Shown here: positions 43,724-53,504 of the stretch, in pieces
Numbering within the stretch: the first letter of the stretch is position 1
Layout: the number at the start of each line of letters is the position of its first letter
From: Pontibacter pamirensis
GTDB taxonomy: Bacteria; Bacteroidota; Bacteroidia; Cytophagales; Hymenobacteraceae
Length of the DNA: 64,000 nt
Direction: 5' to 3'
NCBI RefSeq assembly: GCF_010015475.1
Contig: NZ_SSNI01000009.1
Coordinates: 124,001 to 188,000, forward strand
Made by a program: the position numbers and the translations under genes
Notes under the pieces: model-generated
The model's input: the letters and a program-made list of their open reading frames with translations, nothing else
What the model was told of the DNA's origin: nothing
Database searches by the model: none

Positions 43724-44260
43724 ATGGCAAATGTAAAATGGACAGTCGATCCCGCACACAGTGAGGTACAGTTCAAGGTAAAACACCTGATGATTACAAC
43801 CGTTACGGGTTATTTTAGCAGTTTTAATGTAGAAGTAGAGACTGTTGGGGAGGAATTTTCAAAAGCTTCTTCTATTGTTTTTACCGCTGATGTGGACTCC
43901 GTCAGTACAAACAATGAACAGCGGGACACACACCTGAAATCAGAAGAGTTTTTTGATGTTTCTAATCACGGGCAGATAAAGTTTGTTGGAAACAAATACG
44001 AAGAAACAGCGTCTGGATTAGCTAAACTGCATGGCGACCTGAACATCAGAGGTGTGTCAAAACCTGTTACAGTGAATGTAGAATACCATGGTATCGTAGT
44101 GGATCCTTACGGGCAGACAAAGGCTGGCTTTACCGTTGATGGGAAGATTAACCGGAAAGAGTTTGGGCTAACCTGGGATGCGGTAACGGAAGCGGGTAAT
44201 GTGGTGGTTAGTGACGAAATCCGCCTTCATGCTGAGATACAGTTAATAAGACAAGGATAA
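43724..44260 (+). CDS. YceI-family lipid-binding protein (cytoplasmic form)
   Basis: The 178-residue protein covers the whole YceI lipocalin-like domain. It starts VKWTVDPAHSEVQFKVKHLM and contains DVDSVSTNNEQRDTHLKSEE and RKEFGLTWD, all typical. The family binds polyisoprenoids or other amphiphiles. Unlike Escherichia coli YceI it has no signal peptide and so should stay in the cytoplasm. It is followed by an exceptionally long hairpin. Confidence 0.92.
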   Translation: MANVKWTVDPAHSEVQFKVKHLMITTVTGYFSSFNVEVETVGEEFSKASSIVFTADVDSVSTNNEQRDTHLKSEEFFDVSNHGQIKFVGNKYEETASGLAKLHGDLNIRGVSKPVTVNVEYHGIVVDPYGQTKAGFTVDGKINRKEFGLTWDAVTEAGNVVVSDEIRLHAEIQLIRQG

Positions 44261-44265
44261 CCTGT

Positions 44266-44330
44266 TTCCAAAATAGAGGAGCAGCTGCTTGCATTAAAAA
44301 AATGCAAGCAGCTGCTCCTCTATTTTGGAA
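44266..44330 (+). terminator. 30-bp perfect stem-loop after the YceI gene
   Basis: Thirty bases at 44266-44295 (starting TTCCAAAATAG) are the exact reverse complement of 44301-44330, with a loop of five A. It begins 6 bp after the stop codon. The position suits a terminator, but the stem is far longer than needed and no T-run follows. Confidence 0.7.
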
Positions 44331-44503
44331 GCTTAGAAACATTCGCGTGGCACCATTTTATTGCCTTTCCCTGTCCGCTTTATCTACAAAAACCTTATGC
44401 TTTTAAAATCCATTTATGTGAATGCCAATTTTATATACGGACCTTTTTATTAACTTTACCAGGATAGTTTAGTTTACCTACATATAAAATTCACGCCACC
44501 AGA

Positions 44504-45586
44504 ATGGATACTGATTTGTTTCACTTGTTTGGAAAATCCAGCAAGAAAGTATTTTTCCTATTTAACCTTGACACCTTGCGTTTCGACTATCTAAGCGAAG
44601 CAGTGAGTAAGGTTTGGGAGGCGGATCGGGAGCTTATTCTGGAAACGCCTGAACTATTGACTTCATCCATCCATCCTGATGACAAAAGTGCCATTTACAA
44701 GCGACTGGAACAAATAATAAAAAAGGGAGAAGGGCGTGAGCTGGAGATTAGTCTTACGCTGCCCGGTGCATCTCAGAAAGAAGTAAAAGTAGAGGCTTAT
44801 CCAATAAAAACTGAAGCGGGCGTCATAACTCATATAGCTGGCGAAGCCGAGGATATAACAAAGCAGTCACAGTACGTTAACTACCTCAAAGAGTATACAA
44901 GAAGGAAAGACAGCACCCTCGAAATTATTGCGCACGACCTGCGTGGTCCTTTGGCTATAGTGAAAGGAATAGCCTCTCTGCTTAAGAGTGAGTATGACGA
45001 AGAAAAGAATGAGGAACTTCATAACTATACAAAAATTATTCTGAATGCTTATGATAACTGCCTCGAACTGATTGACAACCTGCTAAGTGACGAGCACCTG
45101 AAATCCCCTACGATATATGTGAATATGTTACGCTTTGATGTAGTAGAAAAGGTGCGAAAGTTGGTAGATTCCTTCAGTGTGGCCAAGGGAGTAGCGTATG
45201 ATTTTGAGGTAAATTGCGAAGAAGATAAAATAATGGTGGAACTGGATGAGGTAAAGTTCATGCAGATTATAAATAACCTTGTTTCAAACTCTCTTAAGTT
45301 CACGAAGGTAGGAGGTAACATCAGCATCTCGGTTAAGAGAGAGGGCAGAAAGCTAATAATAGCGCATTCCGATAACGGTATCGGAATTCCGGAAAAACTT
45401 CAGGCTGATGTATTCAACAGGTATAACAAAACTGCCCGAAAAGGGCTGCAGGGAGAAACCTCAAGTGGTGTAGGCCTGTCGATAGTTCAGGATCTGGTGG
45501 AGATACAGGGCGGTAGCATCAGTTTCGTAAGCAAAGAGAATGAGGGCACGACTTTTTTCCTGACCTTCCCGTTGCCAGGTGAGTAG
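44504..45586 (+). CDS. Soluble PAS-domain sensor histidine kinase
   Basis: The 360-residue protein has a PAS-like domain (about 12-120) followed by a HisKA dimerisation helix. EIIAHDLRGPL contains the phospho-acceptor His144. The HATPase domain shows NNLVSNSLKF (N box), DNGIGIP (G1) and SSGVGLSIVQDLVE (G2). It has no membrane segment, so it senses a cytoplasmic signal. No response regulator is nearby, making it an orphan kinase. Confidence 0.92.
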   Translation: MDTDLFHLFGKSSKKVFFLFNLDTLRFDYLSEAVSKVWEADRELILETPELLTSSIHPDDKSAIYKRLEQIIKKGEGRELEISLTLPGASQKEVKVEAYPIKTEAGVITHIAGEAEDITKQSQYVNYLKEYTRRKDSTLEIIAHDLRGPLAIVKGIASLLKSEYDEEKNEELHNYTKIILNAYDNCLELIDNLLSDEHLKSPTIYVNMLRFDVVEKVRKLVDSFSVAKGVAYDFEVNCEEDKIMVELDEVKFMQIINNLVSNSLKFTKVGGNISISVKREGRKLIIAHSDNGIGIPEKLQADVFNRYNKTARKGLQGETSSGVGLSIVQDLVEIQGGSISFVSKENEGTTFFLTFPLPGE

Positions 45587-45765
45587 GCAACCATGAGACT
45601 TAATCCCCCACATCACCAGTCCAGGTTCCTCCTGAATAGTAATGCCACATGTCACTTAATTCTCTAAACAAACAGCACTAAAAAATAATACCGGCTCTGA
45701 GTGTTATTCGAGCAGAATTGTCGGTGGGCATTGCACATTTTGTGTGCAAACAATGTTTATAGGGC

Positions 45766-46563
45766 ATGAAGTATTTTGTAGATGAAAATTCTATTGTGCG
45801 GGAGATATGGGGGAAGAGCGAAACCATACTCTTCATTTTTGTTGGCGCTTCCGCTGAGTTTGCCTTGAACAAGGCAGTGGACTGGCTTTATTTTACTGGC
45901 CGCCTCCCTGCCGATCCTTTAGGTCGCCTCTTTTCTACCGTAGCCTATGCCCGGCAGATCATCTTTTCTAATCTGGAAGAAGCAAACAGGGCCATTGATA
46001 AAATGGCTTCCATTCATGCCGGCGTGGAGTCCCGCCGTGGGGCAAGCATACCCGACTGGGCCTACCGCGATGTACTTTTCATGCTGATTGATTACTCTAT
46101 TCGTGCGTATGAAATTATGGAAAGGGAAATGACGGAAGCAGAAAAAACAGAGACTTTCCACGTTTTTTACCGGGTGGGCAGCCGCATGGGATTAAAAGAA
46201 CTTCCAGCTACTTACCAGGAATGGAAACTGGCGCGGGAAGAACACCTGGTGCAAAACCTGCAAAAAAGTAATTATACTGAAGACCTGTTCCGGCAATACA
46301 GGAAACATCTTGGCCTTTTTAGGTATACTGTGCTTCTGCAGGCACAGACACTCATTGTTCCTGAAACAGCTAAGCAAATGCTAGAACTGAAAAAAATATC
46401 GCTGCTCTCACCTGTTATCCGGGTATATAAACTGAGTAGAGCACTACGTTTGGAAGGCTTTATTAAAAATGTACTCCTTCCTTCAAAAATAAAGGCAGAG
46501 GTGAAGGATTTGGATAGTGTGCCTGTTAAGTCAAACATCAAAGCTACATCAGCGGAAGTTTAA
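45766..46563 (+). CDS. MpaB-family oxygenase-like protein (DUF2236)
   Basis: The 265-residue protein matches the DUF2236 family, which includes the latex-clearing rubber oxygenase and fungal MpaB. It has a family-like helix RLFSTVAYARQIIFSNLEEA and the pattern IHAGVESRRGASIPDWAYRDVLFMLIDYSI. The usual heme-coordinating histidine is not obvious and should be checked. The physiological substrate is unknown. The DUF6122-like gene follows by 69 bp on the same strand. Confidence 0.75.
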   Translation: MKYFVDENSIVREIWGKSETILFIFVGASAEFALNKAVDWLYFTGRLPADPLGRLFSTVAYARQIIFSNLEEANRAIDKMASIHAGVESRRGASIPDWAYRDVLFMLIDYSIRAYEIMEREMTEAEKTETFHVFYRVGSRMGLKELPATYQEWKLAREEHLVQNLQKSNYTEDLFRQYRKHLGLFRYTVLLQAQTLIVPETAKQMLELKKISLLSPVIRVYKLSRALRLEGFIKNVLLPSKIKAEVKDLDSVPVKSNIKATSAEV

Positions 46564-46632
46564 AAGGAGGCAGCTGCGTAAACCCTGTGGGGGGCGGCAC
46601 AGTAAAGAGGGGGAATCGTTGACTGAATACTG

Positions 46633-46995
46633 ATGGACACTCTCATTGGCGTACTGACGCCGGCCTTTCTTCTTCACCTTTTCTTTCATGTGGCTGTGCC
46701 GGTGGCGATGGCTGCGCTTTTCTTCCGGAAAGACTTTAAACATGCTACTCTGCTCATGCTGTCTGGTATTCTCATTGACATAGATCACCTGGCTGCAAAT
46801 CCGATTGTTGACCCGGACAGGTGCAGCGTAGGGTATCACCTGTTGCATAGTTTCTGGCTGATTCCTGTTTATGTGGCACTGGCTCTTTACCCTAAAACCA
46901 GGTTAGTAGGGTTTGGGCTTGTCATTCATATTATACTGGACACGGCAGAATGTGTGAGAACAGGTAGCCCGTTGCTGCTTCCTGTTTCTTTCTGA
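46633..46995 (+). CDS. DUF6122-like small membrane protein
   Basis: The 120-residue protein has about four hydrophobic helices with HLFFHVAVPVAMAALFF, ILIDIDHLAANPIVDPDRCS and VGYHLLHSFW. The D-x-DHL and YHLLH motifs resemble membrane-bound metal-dependent hydrolase-like families, including DUF6122. Its function is unknown. It may be cotranscribed with the preceding DUF2236 gene. Confidence 0.65.
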   Translation: MDTLIGVLTPAFLLHLFFHVAVPVAMAALFFRKDFKHATLLMLSGILIDIDHLAANPIVDPDRCSVGYHLLHSFWLIPVYVALALYPKTRLVGFGLVIHIILDTAECVRTGSPLLLPVSF

Positions 46996-47040
46996 ACATT
47001 ATCTGGCGTCATTCAGCAGTCCTGCCGGGACTGGAGACAA

Positions 47041-48435
47041 TTATTGTTTGTCCTCTTTGCCCCTGAACATTTCAGCGTCTACAGGCACTCCATCCGGGTT
47101 AATAAACTGTACCTGTTGCCGAGGGTATACAGGGATAATCTTTTCCATGTATTCCGGCTTGGCCAGCTCCTGTGTAATCCGAAAAGTAAGTTCGCTTTTC
47201 CATTTTCTGCGTTCCCGGGCACCCACTAGGTAGCGGATGGTAATGTTGGTCCAGGAATCATCAAGAGAGATAAATACCTGCGGCTTTTCTGCCACAAATT
47301 CTCCGAGACCAGCCTTTCGCAACAGTTTGCCATAACTGCGTGCCGGCTCTATCATATAATCCCCTAGCAGTTCAAGAGAGAGCCGCTCCATTACTCCCAT
47401 CGACAGTTCTATGTCTGATTCGTTGGCAACGGCCACACTTAGCTCATCCCATACATAGGGGAAGTCCCCTGTCAGGTTAATGACCGTTCCGGTCACAATT
47501 TCATTGTTAGGGAATGTTACCATGCGGCCCGTTGGCTGTTCTGCCTGCACAAAGCCTGGCTGGTAAGGGGCTCCGATTTCCCAAACCGTGGTGGTTAAGA
47601 AATCAATGCGGTACACATCCCCGAAAACTTCGCCTACCCGAATGCGGTCACCTACTCTATAATAGCCCTGGAAAGAGTTTAGTAGCCAGCCTGTAAAGCT
47701 TTCTATTGGTGTCTGCAAAGACCAGGACAGGGCAAGGCCTATTAAACCAAAAGAACCGACCAACGCCCTAATGTCGCCGGCAACAACGCTCACAGCTATA
47801 CCTATTGCCAGCAGCCATACCACGATAAGCGTGAGGGTTGTAACCGCACTGGAGCTTTGCCAGCGGCCGATAGTTTTATGGAGCAATGCCCGCAGTGCTT
47901 TTGTCAGGAGCCAGGCCAGCACCAGGATGCCGATGGCGATCAGCATTTTGGGCAGGTTATAATAAAAGCTATCCCACAGGTTCTGCAGGGCACCTATGGC
48001 CTGATCAGCCGACTCCTTGCTAGAGCCAGTCAAAGTACTGTCACTGGCAGCAGTGTCTGACGGGGCCGCTACTAAATCCTCTACCGCTACTTCGTCTACT
48101 ATTGCCACAGAATCCATTGTCTCTTCCTGCGGAGCATCCTGTGCCAGTCCGGCTTCGGAAGGTGAAGTCATCATGATGATGAAACCAGTAATGGCTACAG
48201 CTAAGATGGAAGCTTGCCGAAAGTTCTTGAGTCTGTTTTCTGCGGCTCCTTTTACCTTAGAGGGCTGGGCCACGCGTCTTTTCCTGTTTTTCGTCCTGTA
48301 TTTTTGCTGCGCCCGAACACCACCACTTCGAGTTGGCTGCTGTGTAGCACTTCGTTGCTGTACAGGTGTTCTGAGACTCCTGTTACTACTGTTCTGGCTT
48401 CTGTTAAGTCTTGTGTTTCGGTTATAAAGAGGCAT
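47041..48435 (-). CDS. Mechanosensitive ion channel (MscS family) with basic N-terminal extension
   Basis: The 464-residue channel releases solutes on osmotic downshock. The first 70 residues are strongly basic and rich in Asn, Gln and Arg, followed by a hydrophobic segment (about 75-92) and an acidic linker. The MscS core starts near residue 155. The pore helix lies around ALVGSFGLIGLALSWSLQTP, the beta domain follows (YRVGDRIRVGEVFGDVYRID, MVTFPNNEIV), then the C-terminal domain. The basic extension is unusual for the family. Confidence 0.88.
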   Translation of the reverse strand: MPLYNRNTRLNRSQNSSNRSLRTPVQQRSATQQPTRSGGVRAQQKYRTKNRKRRVAQPSKVKGAAENRLKNFRQASILAVAITGFIIMMTSPSEAGLAQDAPQEETMDSVAIVDEVAVEDLVAAPSDTAASDSTLTGSSKESADQAIGALQNLWDSFYYNLPKMLIAIGILVLAWLLTKALRALLHKTIGRWQSSSAVTTLTLIVVWLLAIGIAVSVVAGDIRALVGSFGLIGLALSWSLQTPIESFTGWLLNSFQGYYRVGDRIRVGEVFGDVYRIDFLTTTVWEIGAPYQPGFVQAEQPTGRMVTFPNNEIVTGTVINLTGDFPYVWDELSVAVANESDIELSMGVMERLSLELLGDYMIEPARSYGKLLRKAGLGEFVAEKPQVFISLDDSWTNITIRYLVGARERRKWKSELTFRITQELAKPEYMEKIIPVYPRQQVQFINPDGVPVDAEMFRGKEDKQ

Positions 48436-48992
48436 ACCTGTGTTAGGAATATTTATGCTTGTTTTACTCTCAGTGGAAAATTCTGTTTCAGTGCTGTCTC
48501 AGTCACACCTGTGGTTTTGCAGGTTTTATATTAGTGTACGGGTAAATCAGCTTGTTTAGCTGTGGTAGAAATGGGGAGGGGAAGCAAGCGAAGGAGCCTA
48601 AGAAACTGTTTTAAAACCTATTCAAGCGGAAAAAGCATATTTCGCTAAACAGGTTATATACTATAGAAATGGCCTTTATGGCTATAATTTCTGTTTCTAA
48701 AATGACTGTTAGATAAGTTTTAAAACAGCTTCTAAGCTGCTTTAGGGTAAACTACCAATAAGCGAGAAATAACAGGGGAAGAAGATCTGCAAAAGATGAA
48801 TGTTTCTTCGATTGCATTGCTATTACGTATATGCAACATGAAGGCTCTTATGGGAGCCGAAATAAACTATTTATATTCTAGATAGTATAACAAAAATATA
48901 ATGATGGTGACGTAACCTCTGAACATGCTTGAAAGTGAATTTAAAGCCCTGTTTTTATTACAAACCATATTTTTTACTATTTTTTAGCTACC
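48436..48992. other. Divergent intergenic region containing a MITE-like element
   Basis: About 560 bp between the MscS and glgX genes. It contains the 131-bp MITE-like element at 48602-48732 and an AT-rich segment before glgX; no gene is seen. Confidence 0.45.
48602..48732. mobile_element. Probable 131-bp MITE with TAA target-site duplication
   Basis: The ends form 22-bp inverted repeats, 18 of 22 identical: GAAACTGTTTTAAAACC at 48602 onward and, on the opposite strand, GAAGCTGTTTTAAAACT from 48732. Both sides are flanked by TAA (48599-48601 and 48733-48735), or CTAA if counted as four. There is no coding capacity. Short TAA-type duplications fit some IS5-family groups, so an IS5-like transposase may have mobilised it; that link is inference. 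Confidence 0.5.
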
Positions 48993-51179
48993 ATGGACCT
49001 GAAAATATCTGATTCTAAAAGCAATACAAAAAAAACAACCACTACAACAGTTTATCCCGGTAGTCCTTATCCTTTGGGCGCCACATGGGATGGGAAAGGA
49101 GTGAATTTCGCGCTGTATGCTGATAATGCCACAGGTGTGGAGTTATGTTTATTTGACTCAACAGAGGATACAAAGGAATCTGTTAAAATTAAAATGACGG
49201 AGCGTTCCCACCAGGTGTGGCACGCATACCTGCCGGGTACCAAACCCGGACAACTGTACGGTTATAGGGTACATGGTCCGTTCGACCCTCTTAATGGCCA
49301 CCGCTATAATCCCAACAAGCTACTAATCGACCCTTATGCCAAAGCTATTTCCGGCACAATTGAATGGCACGACTCTCTTTTCGGCTATGAGTTCGGCCAT
49401 CCAAATGAAGACCTGAACCGGAACAATACCGACAGCGCTCCCTTTATTCCGAAGGCTGTGGTGGTAGACTCTTCCTTTGATTGGGGTGATGATAAGGCAC
49501 CTAAAATACCGTATTACAAGTCTATAATATATGAAACGCATATAAAGGGTTTTACACAGTTGCATCCGGATATACCGAAAGATATTCGCGGAACCTATGC
49601 AGGATTAGCGCATCCTGTCACTATCAAGTACCTGCAGGATTTAGGTATTACGGCAATTGAGCTCATGCCTGTGCACCATTTTATAACTGACCGCTATCTG
49701 GTAGAGAAGGGCCTGACAAATTACTGGGGCTACAATTCTATAGGTTTTTTTGCCCCTGATGTACGGTATACCAAGGGTGGCACGCTTGGAGAGCAGGTGG
49801 TGGAGTTTAAGAATATGGTCAAGGAACTGCACAAAGCAGGTATAGAGGTGATACTGGACGTGGTGTATAATCATACGGGTGAAGGAAACCATTTAGGTCC
49901 GACGCTTTCTTTCAAGGGCATCGATAACGCCTCCTATTACCGCCTGGTAGAGGATAACAAAAGGTATTACATGGACTATACCGGCACCGGTAACACTTTA
50001 AATTCCAGTTTACCTAGCGCGCTCCGGCTCATCATGGACAGTCTGCGGTATTGGATCACGGAAATGCACGTGGACGGATTCCGCTTCGACCTGGCCTCTG
50101 CGCTGGCACGCGAACTTCACGGTGTAGATAAATTGGGTTCCTTTTTCGATATCATACACCAGGACCCCATTATATCACAGGTAAAGCACATAGCTGAGCC
50201 CTGGGACGTAGGTGAAGGAGGTTACCAGGTAGGTAATTTCCCAGCTGGCTGGACAGAGTGGAACGGTATGTACCGGGACTGTATGCGCGACTACTGGCGC
50301 GGTGAGCACAGCATGCTGGCTGAGTTTGCAGAGCGCTTTACCGGCAGTTCGGACCTTTACCAGGATGACTACCGCCGGCCTACAGCCAGTATTAACTTTA
50401 TTACGGCCCACGATGGTTTTACGCTGAACGACCTGGTGTCGTACAACGAAAAGCATAACATAGAGAACGGGGAAAACAACAACGACGGGGAGAGCCATAA
50501 CCGTTCCTGGAATTGCGGAGAGGAGGGACCTACCGAAGATCCGGCAATTATAGCCTTACGTGAAAAGCAGAAACGTAATTTCCTTACCACTTTGTTTTTG
50601 TCTCAGGGAGTGCCCATGCTGGTAGCCGGTGATGAAATTAGCCGCACGCAGCATGGCAACAACAACGCGTATTGTCAGGACAACGAAATCTCATGGCTCA
50701 ATTGGAAGGAGGCTGATACAGATCTGCTGGAATTTACCAGAAAGCTCATCCAGTTGCGCAAGGACCATCCTGTTTTCTGCCGTCGTCGCTGGTTCCAGGG
50801 GCAGCCTATAAAAGGTGTTGGTGTAGAAGACATTGCGTGGTTTCTTCCGGAGGGCGAAGAAATGAGCGAAGAACACTGGAGTCACGACTATGCAAAATCA
50901 CTGGCTGTGTTCTTAAACGGTCATGGCATCCACTCTCTTGGCCCAAAAGGAGAGCAGGTGAAGGACGATAGCTTTTATGTGATATTTAATGCGCATCATG
51001 AGCCACTTGACTATATACTGCCCGATAAAAAGTATGGCAATAAGTGGACAAAAGTTTTGGACACCCATGAAGATGTGGTGGGAGAGGGAACAGAAGTGTA
51101 TAAAGCAACAGAAACTATAAAAGTAAATGCCCGCTCTGTTGTGCTACTACACCACCCTCTGACAACTAAAACCAAATAA
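48993..51179 (+). CDS. glgX: Glycogen debranching enzyme GlgX
   Basis: A GH13 isoamylase-type enzyme that removes alpha-1,6 side chains from phosphorylase-limited glycogen. The 728 residues comprise an N-terminal CBM48 domain (about 20-150, starting YPGSPYPLGATWDGKGVNFA) and the catalytic barrel. Motifs seen are ILDVVYNHTGEGN, DGFRFDLASALAR (nucleophile), IAEPWDVGEGGYQVG (acid/base) and ITAHDGFTLNDLVSYN. No signal peptide is present. No other glycogen gene is adjacent; pulA lies 12 kb away. Confidence 0.94.
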   Translation: MDLKISDSKSNTKKTTTTTVYPGSPYPLGATWDGKGVNFALYADNATGVELCLFDSTEDTKESVKIKMTERSHQVWHAYLPGTKPGQLYGYRVHGPFDPLNGHRYNPNKLLIDPYAKAISGTIEWHDSLFGYEFGHPNEDLNRNNTDSAPFIPKAVVVDSSFDWGDDKAPKIPYYKSIIYETHIKGFTQLHPDIPKDIRGTYAGLAHPVTIKYLQDLGITAIELMPVHHFITDRYLVEKGLTNYWGYNSIGFFAPDVRYTKGGTLGEQVVEFKNMVKELHKAGIEVILDVVYNHTGEGNHLGPTLSFKGIDNASYYRLVEDNKRYYMDYTGTGNTLNSSLPSALRLIMDSLRYWITEMHVDGFRFDLASALARELHGVDKLGSFFDIIHQDPIISQVKHIAEPWDVGEGGYQVGNFPAGWTEWNGMYRDCMRDYWRGEHSMLAEFAERFTGSSDLYQDDYRRPTASINFITAHDGFTLNDLVSYNEKHNIENGENNNDGESHNRSWNCGEEGPTEDPAIIALREKQKRNFLTTLFLSQGVPMLVAGDEISRTQHGNNNAYCQDNEISWLNWKEADTDLLEFTRKLIQLRKDHPVFCRRRWFQGQPIKGVGVEDIAWFLPEGEEMSEEHWSHDYAKSLAVFLNGHGIHSLGPKGEQVKDDSFYVIFNAHHEPLDYILPDKKYGNKWTKVLDTHEDVVGEGTEVYKATETIKVNARSVVLLHHPLTTKTK

Positions 51180-51220
51180 TGTTTTAAGAGGCAGTTGCAA
51201 CTTTAACTGCGAATTTAATT

Positions 51221-51270
51221 AAAACAAGCAGGTCGCACTCCGTTACGAGGAGGTGCGGCCTGTTTGTTTT
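51221..51270 (+). terminator. Intrinsic terminator of glgX
   Basis: An imperfect 20-bp stem pairs AAAACAAGCAGGTCGCACTC with GAGGTGCGGCCTGTTTGTTT using some G-U pairs, and the 3' arm ends in T-rich sequence. It sits between the convergent glgX and beta-helix genes and can act in both directions. Confidence 0.75.
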
Positions 51271-51308
51271 ACACAGCTTTTGAGTCTGGAATGTGTAGAC
51301 TATGTCAA

Positions 51309-53504
51309 CTATTGTTTCAGTACTTTTAGCTTCAGGTTTTTGTCACCGTGGCGGGCTGAGATAATGTATAATCCAGCCGGGCGATCTCTGCCTATCTCGA
51401 GTGTTAGTCTGTTCCTTCCTTGCTGTAGCTTTACTTCTCGAAGGAGCACATGGCGGCCCACTGCGTCTGACATAAACAATTGCAGCATCTCTTCTGTCTC
51501 AGCCTTTACTTCAAGTGTAAAGCTGCTGGAGAAAGGGTTAGGGTAGGCTGTTGCTGTAAAGTGCTCCTGTTCAAAAGTCACCATTTTCACCTCAGAGTAA
51601 GTAGAGGCTCCGTCAGTGTCTATCTGCCTGAGGCGGTAATACCGGGTGCCTGTCTTGTTATCTTCCGTATCGTGAAAGGTATATTGCAGTGTTTGTTGGG
51701 AATTACTGCTTTTGCTGGCTACAAAGCTCAGTGTCCTGAAGTTTTCTCCATCAACCGATACCTCTACGTCGAAACCTTTATTATTTTGTTCTGAAGCTGT
51801 TTCCCAGTAAAGGACGGCGGCTGTTCCCTGTGTGCTAACTTCAAATATGCTCAGCGTAACAGGCAATGGCACAGTGCTTTTAACCTGGTAAGCACCAATA
51901 GAAATGTTCTCTTCGTTCTTTAGGCTGTTGCCAAAAAAGTCCTGAGTACCGGTTTTGATTCCGAAAAGAGCCGATAAATCAAGTCCTTTATCAATGAGTG
52001 GTGATGTTTCCTGCAGTTCATAGCCACTTAGCGTGAACAATTTAGTGGGGTCTGAAATAGTAACTCCTTTGCCCGGGTCGTTCAGCTGCGGATCAACAAA
52101 ATAACCCACAGGCGATCCGTTTAGCGTTTCCTGCCTTTTTGCTGCCGGCCCCGTTGCTGCACGCCAAGCTTCAAGTGAAGTATAACGCTTGTTTTTCTCC
52201 CACTCAATATTCAGGTCTTCTCCTGCATTCCAGTAGCTGTTGCCCTGGAAAAGTATATCAGCATTGTCAGCTGTGTTTGTCACGGTCTTCACAGTGCCCG
52301 GAGTGGTTTGAAAAACATTGTTTCTGATCCGGACTTGTCTATACAATTCTCCAAACAACCTGATGGCAGATGGCCAGCCGCTAGATGGCGTGAGATATAC
52401 CGTGTTGTTGTACACTTCCACATCCTGAATGCCGCCGCTTGAACCAGAAGACCAGAAAAGAATACCAGCGTAACTGTTCTTGCGCCCATCATTTTCACTA
52501 ATATTGTACCGTATGGTCACGTTTTTCAGTGGTGGGGCGCCTCTATATTGTGAGACGAGAAAGCCAGCCCCATCATTGTCATGGGAGTAGTTGTACTGCA
52601 TAACAGCATTCGTCACACCGCCATCTATATCGAAGCCGCCACCGTCTTTAGTGCCACCGGTTTTGTTGTGGTGCGCCTCATTATACTGGATTAACACGTC
52701 GTTGCATTTGTAGGCCCAGACACCTGCCGGGCCTGTGTCCCGTGCATCACTGAACTCGCCGTTGTTATAAACTTCGCAGTATTCTATCAGCACGCCGTCT
52801 ACATCCCCTATGACAATGCCGTTACCTGTATGGATGTCACGGCCTTTGATGCCTGTGATGTTAAAAATTTTGTTATGGCCTACATACATGTTTTGGTGCC
52901 CGAGCTTCGCCTCTGCGTAAGTCACGATGCCCGCTTCGCCGTTGTCATGTATCGAGCTGTTGGTGATAGAGACTCCATAATAGCCTTGCGCTCCATTCCA
53001 ACTTCCAATGTATATCCCTTTATCAGAGTACCCGGAGATATCCACCCCGTTTATTGAAATATATTCAAGGCGGGAGCTGCTCGGCAGATCCGTGAAAAAC
53101 TCAATTCCATTGCTTTCGTTGCTCGTTCTCCCCGAGCCCTTGATGACAATGTTTTGAATTTTAAAGCCAGCTGAATTCTGTACGCTGAACCCCACATTGT
53201 CGCCGCTGCTGATGGTGGCTTTCCCTTCACCATAAGAGCTAAACACAATAGGTTCAGAGGCAGTACCACCAACTTTTTCGCCAAATACGATGCTGCCCAC
53301 AAAAGTTTTTCCCCCTTCGAAGAGGACGCTATCGCCGGGGCTGAAAATAGTGCTGTTAACTTTAGTAATACTGGCCCAAGGCTGGCTCTTGTTGTTACCG
53401 GAATAAGTGTCGTTCCCGGACAGGCTAACATAGAAAGTAGCCGCTTCTAACGAGTGTGAAAGGAGGGCCAGCACAAAGCAGGTGGAATAAAGAAATGGCT
53501 TCAT
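51309..53504 (-). CDS. Secreted right-handed beta-helix protein with T9SS sorting tail (paralogue 2)
   Basis: The 731-residue protein has a signal peptide (KPFLYSTCFVLALLSHSLEA) and a beta-helix region of about 530 residues closely related to paralogues 1 and 3. For example, it shares DGGGFDIDGGVTNAVMQYNY. A fibronectin-like module (ILYWETASEQNN-type, ending YYRLRQIDTDG) follows, then a T9SS tail with YPNPF, RPAGLYIISA and LKLKVLKQ. The ATG at 53504 is chosen because paralogue 3 starts the same way; the frame extends to an ATG at 53531. It likely acts at the cell surface on polysaccharide; no catalytic residues can be assigned. Confidence 0.85.
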   Translation of the reverse strand: MKPFLYSTCFVLALLSHSLEAATFYVSLSGNDTYSGNNKSQPWASITKVNSTIFSPGDSVLFEGGKTFVGSIVFGEKVGGTASEPIVFSSYGEGKATISSGDNVGFSVQNSAGFKIQNIVIKGSGRTSNESNGIEFFTDLPSSSRLEYISINGVDISGYSDKGIYIGSWNGAQGYYGVSITNSSIHDNGEAGIVTYAEAKLGHQNMYVGHNKIFNITGIKGRDIHTGNGIVIGDVDGVLIEYCEVYNNGEFSDARDTGPAGVWAYKCNDVLIQYNEAHHNKTGGTKDGGGFDIDGGVTNAVMQYNYSHDNDGAGFLVSQYRGAPPLKNVTIRYNISENDGRKNSYAGILFWSSGSSGGIQDVEVYNNTVYLTPSSGWPSAIRLFGELYRQVRIRNNVFQTTPGTVKTVTNTADNADILFQGNSYWNAGEDLNIEWEKNKRYTSLEAWRAATGPAAKRQETLNGSPVGYFVDPQLNDPGKGVTISDPTKLFTLSGYELQETSPLIDKGLDLSALFGIKTGTQDFFGNSLKNEENISIGAYQVKSTVPLPVTLSIFEVSTQGTAAVLYWETASEQNNKGFDVEVSVDGENFRTLSFVASKSSNSQQTLQYTFHDTEDNKTGTRYYRLRQIDTDGASTYSEVKMVTFEQEHFTATAYPNPFSSSFTLEVKAETEEMLQLFMSDAVGRHVLLREVKLQQGRNRLTLEIGRDRPAGLYIISARHGDKNLKLKVLKQ

